Positions 1 through 7,775 are shown, numbered from the stretch's first letter. The stretch is 38,166 nucleotides of DNA from Nocardia cerradoensis NBRC 101014 (GCF_000308535.1 NZ_BAFW01000380.1:1-38166), one strand, 5' to 3'. The notes: generated by a model not told the origin, from the letters alone. Program-made: numbers and translations.

Positions 1-153
1 ATCGACGCGACCGGTGCGGCCGCCGGGAATCGCATCACGTTCCAGCACGGTGACTGTGCGGCCGCGGCCGGCCAGGTGCAGTGCCGCCGACAGTCCGGCC
101 AGCCCTGCCCCGACTACGACGATATGGTCGCTGCGACCTGTGGTCGTGCGCAT
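1..153 (-). CDS. crtI: Phytoene desaturase-like FAD oxidoreductase, N-terminal part (runs off left edge)
   Basis: Only the first 51 codons are inside the window. They read as an N-terminal Rossmann FAD-binding segment: a hydrophobic beta strand, then GAGLAGLSAALHLAGRG (GxGxxG type), then a strand ending VLERDAIPGGRTG, the ExxxxxGG(R) pattern typical of the CrtI/amine-oxidase superfamily. CrtI enzymes desaturate phytoene in carotenoid synthesis, using FAD at the membrane. The assignment to CrtI rather than another member of the superfamily rests on position: the gene starts 11 bp after crtE in the same direction. The ATG at 153-151 has a strong AGGAGG ribosome-binding site, and that site overlaps the crtE stop codon, so the two are probably translated as an operon. 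A carotenoid ketolase or isomerase of the same fold cannot be excluded. Confidence 0.75.
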   Translation of the reverse strand, partial: MRTTTGRSDHIVVVGAGLAGLSAALHLAGRGRTVTVLERDAIPGGRTGRVD

Positions 154-164
154 GGTCTTCCTCC

Positions 165-1292
165 TCAGGGGTGGCGGGTGACGCAGATGAGTCCCATGCC
201 GTCGAGTACGCGGCGCATCGGTTCGGGCAGGGTCGCGCTCTCGGTGGCGTGCCGCGCCTCGCCGATGCGGTCGCTGATCATCGTCTCGATCCGGGCGGGC
301 GCTCCGGAGGCGGTGATCAGGGCGCGCAGTCTGTCGGTGGCACCGGCGTCGACAACCGGTGCCGACAGCAGCGCGTCGAGTTCGCGGCGGGCGGCGGGTT
401 CGGCGAGCTGGCGGGTGGCGATCACGACGGTGGTCGCCTTGTGCTGAGTCAGGTCTCCGTCACCGGGTTTGCCTGTGGCATCGACGCTTCCGAAGACTCC
501 CAGCAGGTCGTCGCGCAGCTGGAACGCCTCGCCGACGGCGCGTCCGTACCGGCTCAGCGCCGACAGGGTCGCTTCGTCGCATCCGGCCATCGCCGCGCCG
601 AGTTCGAGTGGCCGGCGCACGGTGTAGTTGCCGGATTTCGCACGGGCCAGGGCCAGTACCTGCCCGAAATCCGGTTCCGTGCGGACGTCGTTGAGCAGAT
701 CGCCGAACTGTCCCACCGCCAGCTCGATACGCATCGCGTCGAAGCGAGGCCACACGCGGTGGAGGCAATCGGGGCGTATTCCGCTGTCGCGCAGCATCTT
801 GTCGGCCCAGACCAGGCAGATATCGCCGAGGAGCACGGCCGCCGACTCGCCGAAACGTGCGGCGTCGCCGGGCATTCGACGATCTCGGTGCGCGTCGGCG
901 AAGGCGACGTGTCCGGTGGGCGCGCCGCGACGCAGCGCCGACTCGTCCATCACATCGTCCTGGATCAACGCGAAGGCGTGGACCAGTTCCAGCGCGGCGG
1001 CGGCGCGCAGCGCGGCGGCGTCCGGGGCCTCGCCACATAACCAGCCGATGTACATGAACGTCGATCGCAGGCATTTGCCGCCGGCCACGTATCGGCGTGC
1101 GATGTCGTCGACGGCGATCCCGTGGACGGCGCCGATCCGGTTCTCGCGCAGGAAGGCGTCCAGTTCGGTCAGCACTCGATCCCGCACCGCGGCACGCCAT
1201 CGTGCGACCCCGTCCGCCACGTTCACCGGGTGATCGGCCAGAATCGTTGCGGGGGAACACAATCGGCGTGAATTGTCGATGGTGACGCTCAC
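165..1292 (-). CDS. crtE: Geranylgeranyl diphosphate synthase (polyprenyl synthetase family)
   Basis: This is a trans-isoprenyl diphosphate synthase of about 375 residues, normal for the family, making C20 diphosphate for phytoene. Seen in the sequence: a GGKCLRST segment near residue 73 (usual form GGKRLRP; the Cys is a departure), the first Asp-rich motif IQDDVMDES near residue 112 (DDxxD, Mg-diphosphate binding), and a second Asp motif LRDDLLGVFG near residue 260. A GTG two codons upstream (at 1298) is also possible, but GAGGAG lies about 5 nt before the GTG at 1292 and overlaps the earlier GTG, so the inner start is preferred. The gene is followed by the crtI-like gene, so it heads a carotenoid operon. 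It is divergent from the secreted-protein gene at 1634; their shared upstream region carries paired TGCATC repeats. Confidence 0.85.
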   Translation of the reverse strand: MSVTIDNSRRLCSPATILADHPVNVADGVARWRAAVRDRVLTELDAFLRENRIGAVHGIAVDDIARRYVAGGKCLRSTFMYIGWLCGEAPDAAALRAAAALELVHAFALIQDDVMDESALRRGAPTGHVAFADAHRDRRMPGDAARFGESAAVLLGDICLVWADKMLRDSGIRPDCLHRVWPRFDAMRIELAVGQFGDLLNDVRTEPDFGQVLALARAKSGNYTVRRPLELGAAMAGCDEATLSALSRYGRAVGEAFQLRDDLLGVFGSVDATGKPGDGDLTQHKATTVVIATRQLAEPAARRELDALLSAPVVDAGATDRLRALITASGAPARIETMISDRIGEARHATESATLPEPMRRVLDGMGLICVTRHP

Positions 1293-1419
1293 GTCCACTC
1301 CTCGGTTCGGTGGTGCGGCGATAGTGGTGCCGGCTGGTCTGCGGGGCGGGGATCGGGGCCGCGTTTTCCGGCCCGGCTGGGGATCCTCCCTCGACGCCCG
1401 AACCCAAGGCTACCGCAAA

Positions 1420-1436
1420 CGATGCACAAATGATGC
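1420..1436 (-). promoter_or_regulatory. Paired TGCATC boxes, crtE-proximal site
   Basis: Read on the minus strand, TGCATC occurs twice with starts 11 nt apart, followed about 4 nt later by CGGTAG. The same arrangement is present in the opposite orientation at 1570-1599. The ten bases 1417-1426 are the exact reverse complement of 1570-1579. An 11-nt period puts both boxes on one face of the helix, as for tandem-binding activators of the OmpR/SARP type. The binding protein is unknown. Confidence 0.4.
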
Positions 1437-1569
1437 AGTGAAAACCGTATTCATCTGCCGTGCTGGACTGCGCGCCGCGAAGCCGTAGTGAGAGTCGGCG
1501 ATCCACTCGTTCGAGGTAGGTCCAGTTCGGAAGAGTGTCGCTGCGATCAGATGCAAGCAAAGACGAGGA

Positions 1570-1599
1570 TGCATCGTTTACGCATCGAATTGCGGGTAT
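1570..1599 (+). promoter_or_regulatory. SigF/SigB-like promoter overlapping paired GCATCG boxes
   Basis: GTTT at 1576-1579, a 14-nt spacer and GGGTAT at 1594-1599 resemble the actinobacterial general-stress consensus (mycobacterial SigF GTTT-N15-17-GGGTA; Streptomyces SigB accepts 14-16). The predicted start site would be near 1606, with AGAGGAGG and the ATG at 1634 following. Two GCATCG boxes with an 11-nt period (1571-1576 and 1582-1587) overlap the -35 element and the spacer, so a bound protein would touch the promoter directly. Confidence 0.45.
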
Positions 1600-1633
1600 T
1601 CTGGCTGAGACGAACCAATCAGAGGAGGCCCTC

Positions 1634-2131
1634 ATGTCTCGTTCTTCCGCGCGTCGCGCGCTGTTCGCTCTCGTCTCCGGCGGCGGTATCGCGTTGACCT
1701 CGGCCGCGCTGCTGGCCACGCCCGCCCAAGCCGACTCCACCAGCTGCCCGGCGCCGGGCGCCACATCGGTCGCCGACACGGGGGCCGACGCCGCGTGTTC
1801 GGCCACCAGTACCGGCGGGAGCGCGGCTGCCGCCTATGGCATCAACGGTACGGCCAGCGCGAACGCGGGGCCGACGAGTTTGTCGCTGGCCATCGCGCAG
1901 GGTGGTGGCACCGCCCGGTCCGCCTCGGGGCCGTGGTCGGGGCCCGCGGCGATCGCGGTCGGATCCGGCGCGACCGCCGACCTGTCCGGGGTACGGCCGG
2001 GACTTGCGATCGGCATCGCGGGGCCGGGCGCCACGGTCACCGTCTCCGGCGTCGGAACGCCGGTGTGTACCGGCGGCCCGGGCTTCGCGGGCGATTTCCA
2101 GACCTTCCAGGGCTGCCTGTCGATGCGGTGA
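1634..2131 (+). CDS. Small secreted protein of unknown function
   Basis: The product is about 165 residues. The first ~33 residues form a clear Sec signal peptide: basic start MSRSSARRA, hydrophobic core, and a cleavage site after ATPAQA. The mature part is rich in Ala, Gly, Ser and Thr and has four cysteines, one pair near each end (CPAPG and ACSATST; VCTGG and QGCLS), suggesting disulfides outside the membrane. The middle has short repetitive stretches of the kind seen in small beta-rich secreted proteins (VAVGSGATADLSG, VTVSGVGTP). Start: AGAGGAGG lies 5 nt before the ATG; an in-frame ATG 99 nt upstream lacks a ribosome-binding site and would bury the signal peptide. I do not recognise the family. 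The SigF-like promoter upstream suggests stationary-phase or stress expression (inference). Confidence 0.8.
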   Translation: MSRSSARRALFALVSGGGIALTSAALLATPAQADSTSCPAPGATSVADTGADAACSATSTGGSAAAAYGINGTASANAGPTSLSLAIAQGGGTARSASGPWSGPAAIAVGSGATADLSGVRPGLAIGIAGPGATVTVSGVGTPVCTGGPGFAGDFQTFQGCLSMR

Positions 2132-2312
2132 CCCCACAGCCACGCCACGATCCTCGTGCCGGTTCCGCACGGGCGTCGGGTGGGCTGGTAAACCGGCGTG
2201 ACAGCGGCGCAAGTGTGAGCGATCGGGATCTCGGCGCGTAGTCTCGAACGCGGCAACCCGCCGGCGTCTGTGTCTGGTTGTGCCGGCTTCCCTCGAACTC
2301 CCGGGAGTCGAT

Positions 2313-3707
2313 GTGGAACCACTGACCGAGCGGCTGCGCCGCGACCGCGCGGATCGGGCGAGCGCTGTCGCCGCCGCGCTGAGTGCCCGGAATGTCGACG
2401 CCGTGGCTGTCACCTGGGTCGACACCGGCGGCATCGTCCGGATGAAAGCCGTTCCGGTGGAACGGTTCTCGCATGCGGCGGCCTGGGGCATCGGGGCGTC
2501 ACCGGTCTTCGACGCCTTCCTGGTCGACGACTCCATCCTGACCGAACACGTCGCCGGTGGCCCGACCGGTGACCTGCGGCTGTACCCCGATGTCGAGCGG
2601 GCCACCGCCGTGGCCGCGCTACCGGGCTGGGGATGGGCGCCGGCGGATCGTTACACGCAGAGTGGCACCCCGCATCCACGCGATTCGCGGTTGCTGCTGC
2701 GCCGTCTCGTCGCCGAACTGGCCGGCGACGGCTACGAATTGCGCACCGCGATCGAATTCGAATGGACGGTATCGCGCCCCGACCCGCTCGACCCGGACAC
2801 CTTCAGGCCGGCCACGTCGGCGCCCGCCTACGGCATGGCCAGACTCGGCGAACTGGCCCCGTACCTGCGCGATGTGGTGACGAAAGTGCGCGACAGCGGC
2901 ATCGGCGTCGAGCAGATCCATCCCGAATACGAGGTGGGCCAGTTCGAACTGTCGATCGCCTCCGCCGATCCCGTTCGCACCGCCGACAACGCCGTGCTGG
3001 TGCGCGAGGTCGTCCGGGCCGTCAGTCACGCGCACGGATTGCGGGCGACGTTCAGCCCGATGGTCGTGCCCGGTGTCGTCGGCAACGGTGGCCACGTCCA
3101 CCTGAGCCTGTGGCGCGACGGTGTGAATCGGATGTGCGGCGGTCCCGGTCCGTTCGGCATCGGTGCGGAGGGGGAGCACTTCGCCGCCGGGATCCTGGAC
3201 CATCTGCCCGCGCTGCTGGCCGTCGGCTGCCCGGCGGTGGCCGGCTATCTGCGATTGCAGCCCAGCCATTGGGCCGGGGTCTTCCGATGCTGGGGGTTGG
3301 AGAACCGCGAGGCCGCGCTTCGCTACATCACCGGAAGCGAGGGCGAACGCGACCGCGCGGCCAATATCGAGATCAAGACCTTCGACGCCGCCGCCAACCC
3401 CTACCTGGCATTGGCGGGCCTGCTGGCGGCGGGACGGGCGGGCCTGCGCGCGGGCGCGACCCTGCCCGAACCGGTCGCCGGCGATCCGGCTCGCCTCGAC
3501 TCCGCCACCCGGTCGGCGCGCGGGATCACCCCGTTGCCCACCACGCTCGCGGACGCGGTGGCGGCTTTCGATGCCGACGAGGTGCTGTGGGCGGCATTCG
3601 GCGACGACCTCGCCGACACCATCGGAAGCGTCCGGCGCGGTGAGATCGCGCTGTTCGCCGAAGCTACGCCCGAGCAGATCACCGACGCGTGCCGGTGGAG
3701 GTACTGA
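2313..3707 (+). CDS. GlnA3-like glutamine synthetase family protein (gamma-glutamyl ligase)
   Basis: The product is about 464 residues with glutamine-synthetase architecture: an N-terminal beta-grasp domain (VDAVAVTWVDTGGIVRMKAVP) and an ATP-grasp-like catalytic domain. Seen motifs are EQIHPEYEVGQFE (metal/glutamate-site acidic residues), GNGGHVHLSL (the GxxxHxHxS substrate loop), ENREAALRY and NIEIKTFDAAANPYLAL. This pattern and length resemble the mycobacterial GlnA3 type rather than housekeeping GlnA1, and I see no adenylylation-site tyrosine near the C terminus as in GlnA1. GlnA3-type enzymes of Streptomyces glutamylate polyamines, so the substrate here may be an amine other than ammonia (inference). 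Start: GGGAG lies 5 nt before the GTG at 2313; an in-frame GTG at 2280 has no ribosome-binding site. The gene converges with the next one. Confidence 0.8.
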   Translation: MEPLTERLRRDRADRASAVAAALSARNVDAVAVTWVDTGGIVRMKAVPVERFSHAAAWGIGASPVFDAFLVDDSILTEHVAGGPTGDLRLYPDVERATAVAALPGWGWAPADRYTQSGTPHPRDSRLLLRRLVAELAGDGYELRTAIEFEWTVSRPDPLDPDTFRPATSAPAYGMARLGELAPYLRDVVTKVRDSGIGVEQIHPEYEVGQFELSIASADPVRTADNAVLVREVVRAVSHAHGLRATFSPMVVPGVVGNGGHVHLSLWRDGVNRMCGGPGPFGIGAEGEHFAAGILDHLPALLAVGCPAVAGYLRLQPSHWAGVFRCWGLENREAALRYITGSEGERDRAANIEIKTFDAAANPYLALAGLLAAGRAGLRAGATLPEPVAGDPARLDSATRSARGITPLPTTLADAVAAFDADEVLWAAFGDDLADTIGSVRRGEIALFAEATPEQITDACRWRY

Positions 3708-3719
3708 CCCGCGCGGTCG

Positions 3720-4208
3720 TCAGCTCGCCGCCGGCTCCGTACTTCCGGCTCGTTCGAGCAGTGAGCGCACGAACGCCAGATGGCCGGGCACCACGCCGAA
3801 CCACACATCCGGCGCGCGCGTGCCGCGCATGGCCACGAAGGTCGACAGTGCGACCACGCCGTCGCGGATCTCGAGTGCCAGTTCGCCGTGGAAGCCGAGT
3901 CCCGAATCGGCCCGCAGCAGAAGGCATTCCGGTGCGGAGAAGGTGATGCGCCAGCCGCCGACCGTCTCGGGCGCGCCGGGGGTGAGGTCGAGTTGGATAC
4001 CGGCCCACGCCGCACGCAATCGCGTCCGGACCTCCTCGGGGACGTCCTCCATGATCGTGCGGGCCCACTGCTCGGCGGTGCGGCCGGTGGCGGTGGGGGT
4101 TTCCAGTACGTGGCTGTCGATGTAGACGACGTCGTCCAGGGTGGTGAGGCTGAGCAGCTCGGCGGTGATGCCGCATTGGCGGACGCCGGGGGAGGTGTGC
4201 ACGGACAT
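3720..4208 (-). CDS. DUF2867/SRPBCC-like small protein, TetR-neighbour
   Basis: The product is about 162 residues. It has no signal peptide and no membrane segment. Seen features are a middle segment TAEQWARTIMEDVPEEVRTRLRAAW, then GGWRITFSAPECLLLRADS, FHGELALEIRDGVVALSTFV and PDVWFGVVPGHLAFVRSLLERA. This order matches the mycobacterial DUF2867/polyketide-cyclase-like (SRPBCC fold) proteins I know, which bind small hydrophobic ligands or have no assigned role; the match is from memory. An AGAAGG ribosome-binding site precedes the ATG at 4208; an in-frame ATG 30 nt upstream would lie inside the operator and is unlikely. It is divergent from a TetR gene across a perfect dyad, so it is the probable target of that repressor. 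Confidence 0.65.
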   Translation of the reverse strand: MSVHTSPGVRQCGITAELLSLTTLDDVVYIDSHVLETPTATGRTAEQWARTIMEDVPEEVRTRLRAAWAGIQLDLTPGAPETVGGWRITFSAPECLLLRADSGLGFHGELALEIRDGVVALSTFVAMRGTRAPDVWFGVVPGHLAFVRSLLERAGSTEPAAS

Positions 4209-4237
4209 GACGAGAACCTTCTGGTTTCGGTACTGCA

Positions 4238-4268
4238 CGATAGATACAGAACAGTACTGTATCTATCG
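4238..4268. promoter_or_regulatory. Perfect inverted repeat, probable TetR operator
   Basis: Two 12-bp arms, CGATAGATACAG (4238-4249) and CTGTATCTATCG (4257-4268), are perfect reverse complements around a 7-nt spacer. A second palindrome, ACAGTACTGT, sits inside at 4251-4260. The dyad is strikingly AT-rich for this genome, lies between divergent genes, and is 30 nt from one start and about 50 nt from the other. This is the usual place for an autoregulatory TetR operator. Confidence 0.8.
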
Positions 4269-4318
4269 AAGGGTGATCTAATCAAGGGCGTAACGAGCCG
4301 GTCGAGAAGGAGGACGTG

Positions 4319-4867
4319 ATGGCGCCACCGGTGCGAACTCCGCGGCGGGCGTGGGTCGACGCCGGACTCTCCGTGCTCGAGCATCAGGGCCCCGACGCGG
4401 TCCGGGTGGAGGCGCTGGCGGCGCAACTCGGCGTGACTCGCGGTGGTTTCTACCGGCAGTTCCGCTCCCGCGACGAACTACTCGAGGCGATGCTCGACGA
4501 CTGGGAGCGCCGTGCCGTCGACGATGTGCGCGAAGAAGTCGAACGCGAGGGCGGCGACCCGAAGCGCAAGATCCGGCGGGCGGGCACGCTCACCTTCGCC
4601 CAGGATTTGACGCCGCTGGACCTCGCCATCCGGGCCTGGGCCCGGCGCGATCCGGACGTGGAGGCACGGCTGCGGAAAGTGGACAACGCCAGAATGGACT
4701 ACCTGCGCACGCTCCTGCGGAACTCCGGCGTCGCCTCCGAGGACGTGGAAGCGGTTGCGCTGCTGTCCTTTTCGATGGTCATCGCCAACCACCTGATCAA
4801 GGCCGAACACCCCGGACAGAGCAGATCTGAGGTGCTCGCCCACGCCGCGCGGCTGCTGTTCGACTGA
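4319..4867 (+). CDS. TetR family transcriptional repressor
   Basis: The product is about 182 residues, typical TetR length. The N terminus has the tetR_N helix-turn-helix: WVDAGLSVLEHQGPDAVRVEALAAQLGVTRGGFYRQFRSRDELLEAML, with the recognition helix at TRGGFYRQF near residues 40-50. The C-terminal part is an alpha-helical ligand and dimer domain with TLTFAQDLTPLDLAIRAWARRDPDVEARLRKVDNARMDYLR, a pattern common in TetR proteins that carry a C-terminal TetR_C_33-like domain. Start: GAGAAGGAGG precedes the ATG by 5 nt; a GTG one codon upstream is possible. The perfect dyad immediately upstream is the likely operator, giving autoregulation plus control of the divergent gene at 3720. The ligand is not predictable from sequence. 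Confidence 0.9.
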   Translation: MAPPVRTPRRAWVDAGLSVLEHQGPDAVRVEALAAQLGVTRGGFYRQFRSRDELLEAMLDDWERRAVDDVREEVEREGGDPKRKIRRAGTLTFAQDLTPLDLAIRAWARRDPDVEARLRKVDNARMDYLRTLLRNSGVASEDVEAVALLSFSMVIANHLIKAEHPGQSRSEVLAHAARLLFD

Positions 4868-4888
4868 CCGCGCGGGCATACTGGCGGG

Positions 4889-5695
4889 GTGAGCGATGAA
4901 CAAGGCGTTCCGTCCTTCCACATCGACCAGGTAGACCACCCGGAACAGGACCTGATCGTCCGCATACTCGACAGTCAGGCCGCCCTACCCGGCGTGGTGC
5001 GGATGCGCGAATGGGCACGTGCCGCGCTGGCGTTGCGACCCGGCGAAACGGCCCTCGACCTGGGCTCGGGCACCGGCACCGAAGTGGTGGAGCTGGCCGC
5101 TCAGGTGGGGGAGTCCGGGCGGGCCATCGGTATCGATCCGAATCCGTCGATGCTCACGGTGGCGCGCGAGCGCGCCGCCGACGTGAAGGCCGAATTCATC
5201 GAGGGATCGGCCTACGATCTGCCGCTGCCGGACGCATCCGTCGACGCGGTTCGCTGCGAGCGGGTCTATCAACACCTCGACGATCCGGCGAAGGCCACCG
5301 CCGAGATCGCGCGGGTGCTGCGGCCGGGCGGACGGGTCGTGCTGATCGACAGCGACTGGTCGACGGCCATCTTCCATCCCGGCGATCCGGAGGTCGTCGC
5401 GGCATTGCAGCAGCGGATGGAAACCAACAGTCCGAATCGCAACTCCGGCAGGCATTTACGAGGCCGGCTGGTCGAGGCGGGGCTGGTGATCGACGATATC
5501 GGTTCCGAGGCCGTGATCTGGGAGCCGGAGGCGATCCTCCCGATGTTCACGGCCGTCACCGAGCGAGGTGTGGCCGACGGATTGATCACCGCCGAGCAGC
5601 GCGATCGCGTGCTCGCCGATGTCCGGCGTGCTGCCGAGAGCGGCGACTATCACTTCTCGGTGACCATGTTCGCGGTCGTGGCGCACCAACCCTGA
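4889..5695 (+). CDS. Class I SAM-dependent methyltransferase
   Basis: The product is 268 residues. Motif I, ALDLGSGTGTEVVEL (near residues 56-70), is the SAM-binding glycine loop. The acidic end of strand 2 is IGIDPNPSML, a motif II-like segment is GSAYDLPLPDASVDAVRCERVYQHL (the SVDAV...R pattern), and the post-motif helix is LRPGGRVVLIDSD. This is the Methyltransf_11/UbiE-like layout of small-molecule methyltransferases. The C-terminal ~90 residues (LVEAGLVIDDI...) resemble the lid region of such enzymes. The GTG at 4889 has no clear ribosome-binding site, but CATACT at 4877-4882 could be a -10 element placing transcription at or next to the GTG, so a leaderless message is possible. It starts 21 bp after the TetR gene and may also be read through from it. 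Substrate unknown. Confidence 0.85.
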   Translation: MSDEQGVPSFHIDQVDHPEQDLIVRILDSQAALPGVVRMREWARAALALRPGETALDLGSGTGTEVVELAAQVGESGRAIGIDPNPSMLTVARERAADVKAEFIEGSAYDLPLPDASVDAVRCERVYQHLDDPAKATAEIARVLRPGGRVVLIDSDWSTAIFHPGDPEVVAALQQRMETNSPNRNSGRHLRGRLVEAGLVIDDIGSEAVIWEPEAILPMFTAVTERGVADGLITAEQRDRVLADVRRAAESGDYHFSVTMFAVVAHQP

Positions 5696-5702
5696 CCCTC
5701 GC

Positions 5703-6851
5703 TCACGACGCGACCGGATCCGCCACCGGCGGCCGTCGCGCCGCGAGCGCGGCAGCCACCGCCGCCGCGACGATGGTCACCAGCGCACCCAGCATCATCG
5801 CGGCCGCCTCGGCCGGAACCAGCACATGCAGCTGGGTGCCGACGGTGACGGCCGCGACCGGCACACCGATCTGCGCGGCGGCCAGCGCGCCGAACGTGAC
5901 CGGCTGTCCCAGCAGCCGCATGAGCAGATGCACCAGCAGCGCACCGGCTCCCAGTGCGAGCCCGAGCAGGATCAGCCGCGGGCGGTCGGCGAATTCCCGC
6001 AGATTCAGCCGAGCGCCCAGCCAGACGAAGAACAGGGGAGCGAGGAATCCGTCGGTCGCGGCGAACAATTGCCGCGCTACCCGGCGCGGTTCGCCGACGG
6101 CCGCGACGGCCAGCCCGGCCGCGAACCCGGCCAGCATGATCGAGACGTGTGTGCGGGTGGCGAGGGCCGCCATCCCGAACACGATGGCCAGACTGACCCG
6201 TAGCTCGAGGGCGAATTTGCGGCGCTCGGAGACCCGATGCGCACGCCGGCGCAGACCGGATCGTTCCAGCCACCGCAGCAGGAAGAACAACAGCAGCGCG
6301 GTGCCGATCACCGCCAGCGCGCCCAGTGCCGCGCGTCCGGCGTTGCCGGCGTCGATCACCAGCGGTAGCGCGACGATCGACGCGGTGTCGGCGATGGCCA
6401 CCTGCGCCGTGAGCTCCAGCACCGATCTGCCCTGTAGCCCTTGGGAATCGATGATCGGCAGCACCAGTGCCGCGGAGGAGGAGGCGAGCAGGACCGCATA
6501 GATCGCGCCGTGCCCGGTGGCGAAGAACGCGGCCAGCAGGTAGCCGATGACGGCCGCGGCCGCACCGACCAGCACCGCGCGTACGGCGCCCATTCCGAGT
6601 GCCGAACGGATCCGCGGATCACGAATCGGGACATGAGTGCCGGCCACGAACATCACCAATGCGAAACCCATATCGGCCAGGAAGGCGAACACCGGATCCG
6701 AGGCATCGAGCAGCCCGAATCCGGTGACGCCGCAGATGATTCCGGCCAGCAGTTCGCCGACTATCACCGGTATGTGCCAGGCTTCGCGCCACGCCAGCAA
6801 CGGTCCCGCCAGCCCGAGCGCCAGCACCAGGGCCAGGGTGGACAAACTCAT
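5703..6851 (-). CDS. CPA2-family cation:proton antiporter (KefB/Na+/H+ exchanger-like)
   Basis: The product is about 382 residues, almost entirely hydrophobic, with roughly 12 membrane spans, matching the transporter domain of CPA2/KefB proteins. No cytoplasmic TrkA-N/RCK domain follows. Seen are TLALVLALGLAGPLLAW at the start, ISVGELLAGIICGVTGF-like residues (PVIVGELLAGIICGVTGFGLLDAS), ASSSAALVLPIIDSQGL and AGFAAGLAVA. These proteins exchange K+ or Na+ for protons across the cytoplasmic membrane. The ATG at 6851 (MSLSTLAL) was chosen because it begins the first span; upstream in-frame codons are polar and arginine-rich. It converges with the methyltransferase with 7 bp between stops. A DUF-level alternative within the same superfamily cannot be excluded, and the ion is not predictable. 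Confidence 0.85.
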   Translation of the reverse strand: MSLSTLALVLALGLAGPLLAWREAWHIPVIVGELLAGIICGVTGFGLLDASDPVFAFLADMGFALVMFVAGTHVPIRDPRIRSALGMGAVRAVLVGAAAAVIGYLLAAFFATGHGAIYAVLLASSSAALVLPIIDSQGLQGRSVLELTAQVAIADTASIVALPLVIDAGNAGRAALGALAVIGTALLLFFLLRWLERSGLRRRAHRVSERRKFALELRVSLAIVFGMAALATRTHVSIMLAGFAAGLAVAAVGEPRRVARQLFAATDGFLAPLFFVWLGARLNLREFADRPRLILLGLALGAGALLVHLLMRLLGQPVTFGALAAAQIGVPVAAVTVGTQLHVLVPAEAAAMMLGALVTIVAAAVAAALAARRPPVADPVAS

Positions 6852-6953
6852 CGTGCCTACTTCTTCCGCTCGACCTGCTGCCGTTCGACGTCGTCCACAC
6901 TGTCCGCCGTGCAACACTCCCGGTCACGCCGACACGCCGTCACCTGTGCTCGG

Positions 6954-6993
6954 CGCCGTGCCCGGCCGCATGCGCGCAGAGCCGGGCACGGCG
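6954..6993 (-). terminator. Strong hairpin terminator after the paired secreted-protein genes
   Basis: Perfect 13-bp GC-rich arms (6954-6966 and 6981-6993) enclose a 14-nt loop. It lies 5 nt beyond the stop codon of the gene at 6999 and has no T-run, the usual actinobacterial form. Confidence 0.75.
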
Positions 6994-6998
6994 GTGGC

Positions 6999-7739
6999 TC
7001 AGTGCGTGGCGCCCTGGGCGTGTTCGGCCTGCAGCTGGTTGTATTTCTGTGTGCCCGCGGCGATTCCGACCGGAATGGCGACCGCGATTCCGCCGACACT
7101 CGCACCGAGGCCGCCCACCGCGACCAGGCCGACCAGGCAGGCCGCGGCCATCGCGGGCACGGTCATGGTGCCGGCGGTGGCGACGGAGATCAGGGTGCCG
7201 CCGGTGGCGATACCCAGGGGGCAGCCGATCGCCGCGCCGACCACCGAACCGGCCATACCGCCGACCGCCATCGCCAGACCCATGTGCGGTCCGGCCGCCG
7301 CGACGGCCTGGTTGAGGTCCGACATCTGCGTGTCGGCGACCTGATTCGGCTGTGCCGCAGTGGGTTCCACGGTTCCGGCGACGGTCTGGGACGGCGTCGC
7401 CGGTGGGGCGGACTCGGTGGTCGCGGGAACCTCGATCGGAGTTCCGAGCAGTGTCCTACCGGCGCCGTCGCGAATATCGAACTGTCCGGGGCGCACCGCC
7501 ACCGCGCCGAACGGAGTCTGCAGCGCCGCGGTGCCGGTGGTCGTGTCGTCCTGGTAGCGGATGCCGGGACCCAGGTCCGTACTGGTCCAATCCGATTGCG
7601 GGGCAACGGATGCGGGGGCAGTGGGGACGGGGGCAGTGGGGACGGGGGCGACGGCCTCGCCCTGGGCGGCCCCGGCCGCCGCGACGACGGCGGTGGCGAG
7701 CAGGGTGGACACGGCGATGGTCCGGGTGGTGGTCTTCAT
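6999..7739 (-). CDS. Secreted glycine-zipper-like protein, paralogue of its upstream neighbour
   Basis: The product is 246 residues. A Sec signal peptide (MKTTTRTIAV, then a hydrophobic core to about residue 28) is followed by a Pro/Ala/Val linker with repeated PVPTA. A ~60-residue segment (GIRYQDDTTTGTAALQTPFGAVAVRPGQFDIRD) looks like a small beta-rich unit. The C-terminal ~100 residues are hydrophobic and Gly/Ala-rich (GLAMAVGGMAGSVVGAAIGCPLGIATGG), of the glycine-zipper kind that packs helices in or near membranes, ending with a polar tail. The segment GCPLGxxTGGTL is shared with the gene at 7776, so the pair looks like an ancient tandem duplication. The gap between them is only 36 bp, so they form one operon ending at the 6954-6993 hairpin. 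Function not known; a cell-envelope or membrane-associated role is inferred from composition only. Confidence 0.75.
   Translation of the reverse strand: MKTTTRTIAVSTLLATAVVAAAGAAQGEAVAPVPTAPVPTAPASVAPQSDWTSTDLGPGIRYQDDTTTGTAALQTPFGAVAVRPGQFDIRDGAGRTLLGTPIEVPATTESAPPATPSQTVAGTVEPTAAQPNQVADTQMSDLNQAVAAAGPHMGLAMAVGGMAGSVVGAAIGCPLGIATGGTLISVATAGTMTVPAMAAACLVGLVAVGGLGASVGGIAVAIPVGIAAGTQKYNQLQAEHAQGATH
7614..7643. repeat. 15-bp tandem repeat coding for PVPTA
   Basis: Two exact copies of a 15-bp unit (7614-7628 and 7629-7643) lie in frame in the linker after the signal peptide, followed by a partial third copy. They encode the repeated PVPTA of the proline-rich linker. Confidence 0.85.
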
Positions 7740-7775
7740 GAAATTCTTCCGCTCTGATCGGTGGGCGAGTGTCGA

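Larger units (their letters stand above)
1293..1633. other. Divergent intergenic region between crtE and a secreted-protein gene
   Basis: These 341 bases hold no convincing gene. The stretch from about 1410 to 1620 is visibly more AT-rich than its surroundings and holds the two repeat pairs and the promoter-like element listed separately. The crtE side has a leader of more than 100 nt between its repeat pair and the start codon; the secreted-protein side has about 45 nt. Confidence 0.6.

Noticed and set aside
2132..2312. Possible terminator CGTGC/GCACG after the secreted-protein gene
   Set aside because: The stem is only 5 bp and has no T-run; not supported.
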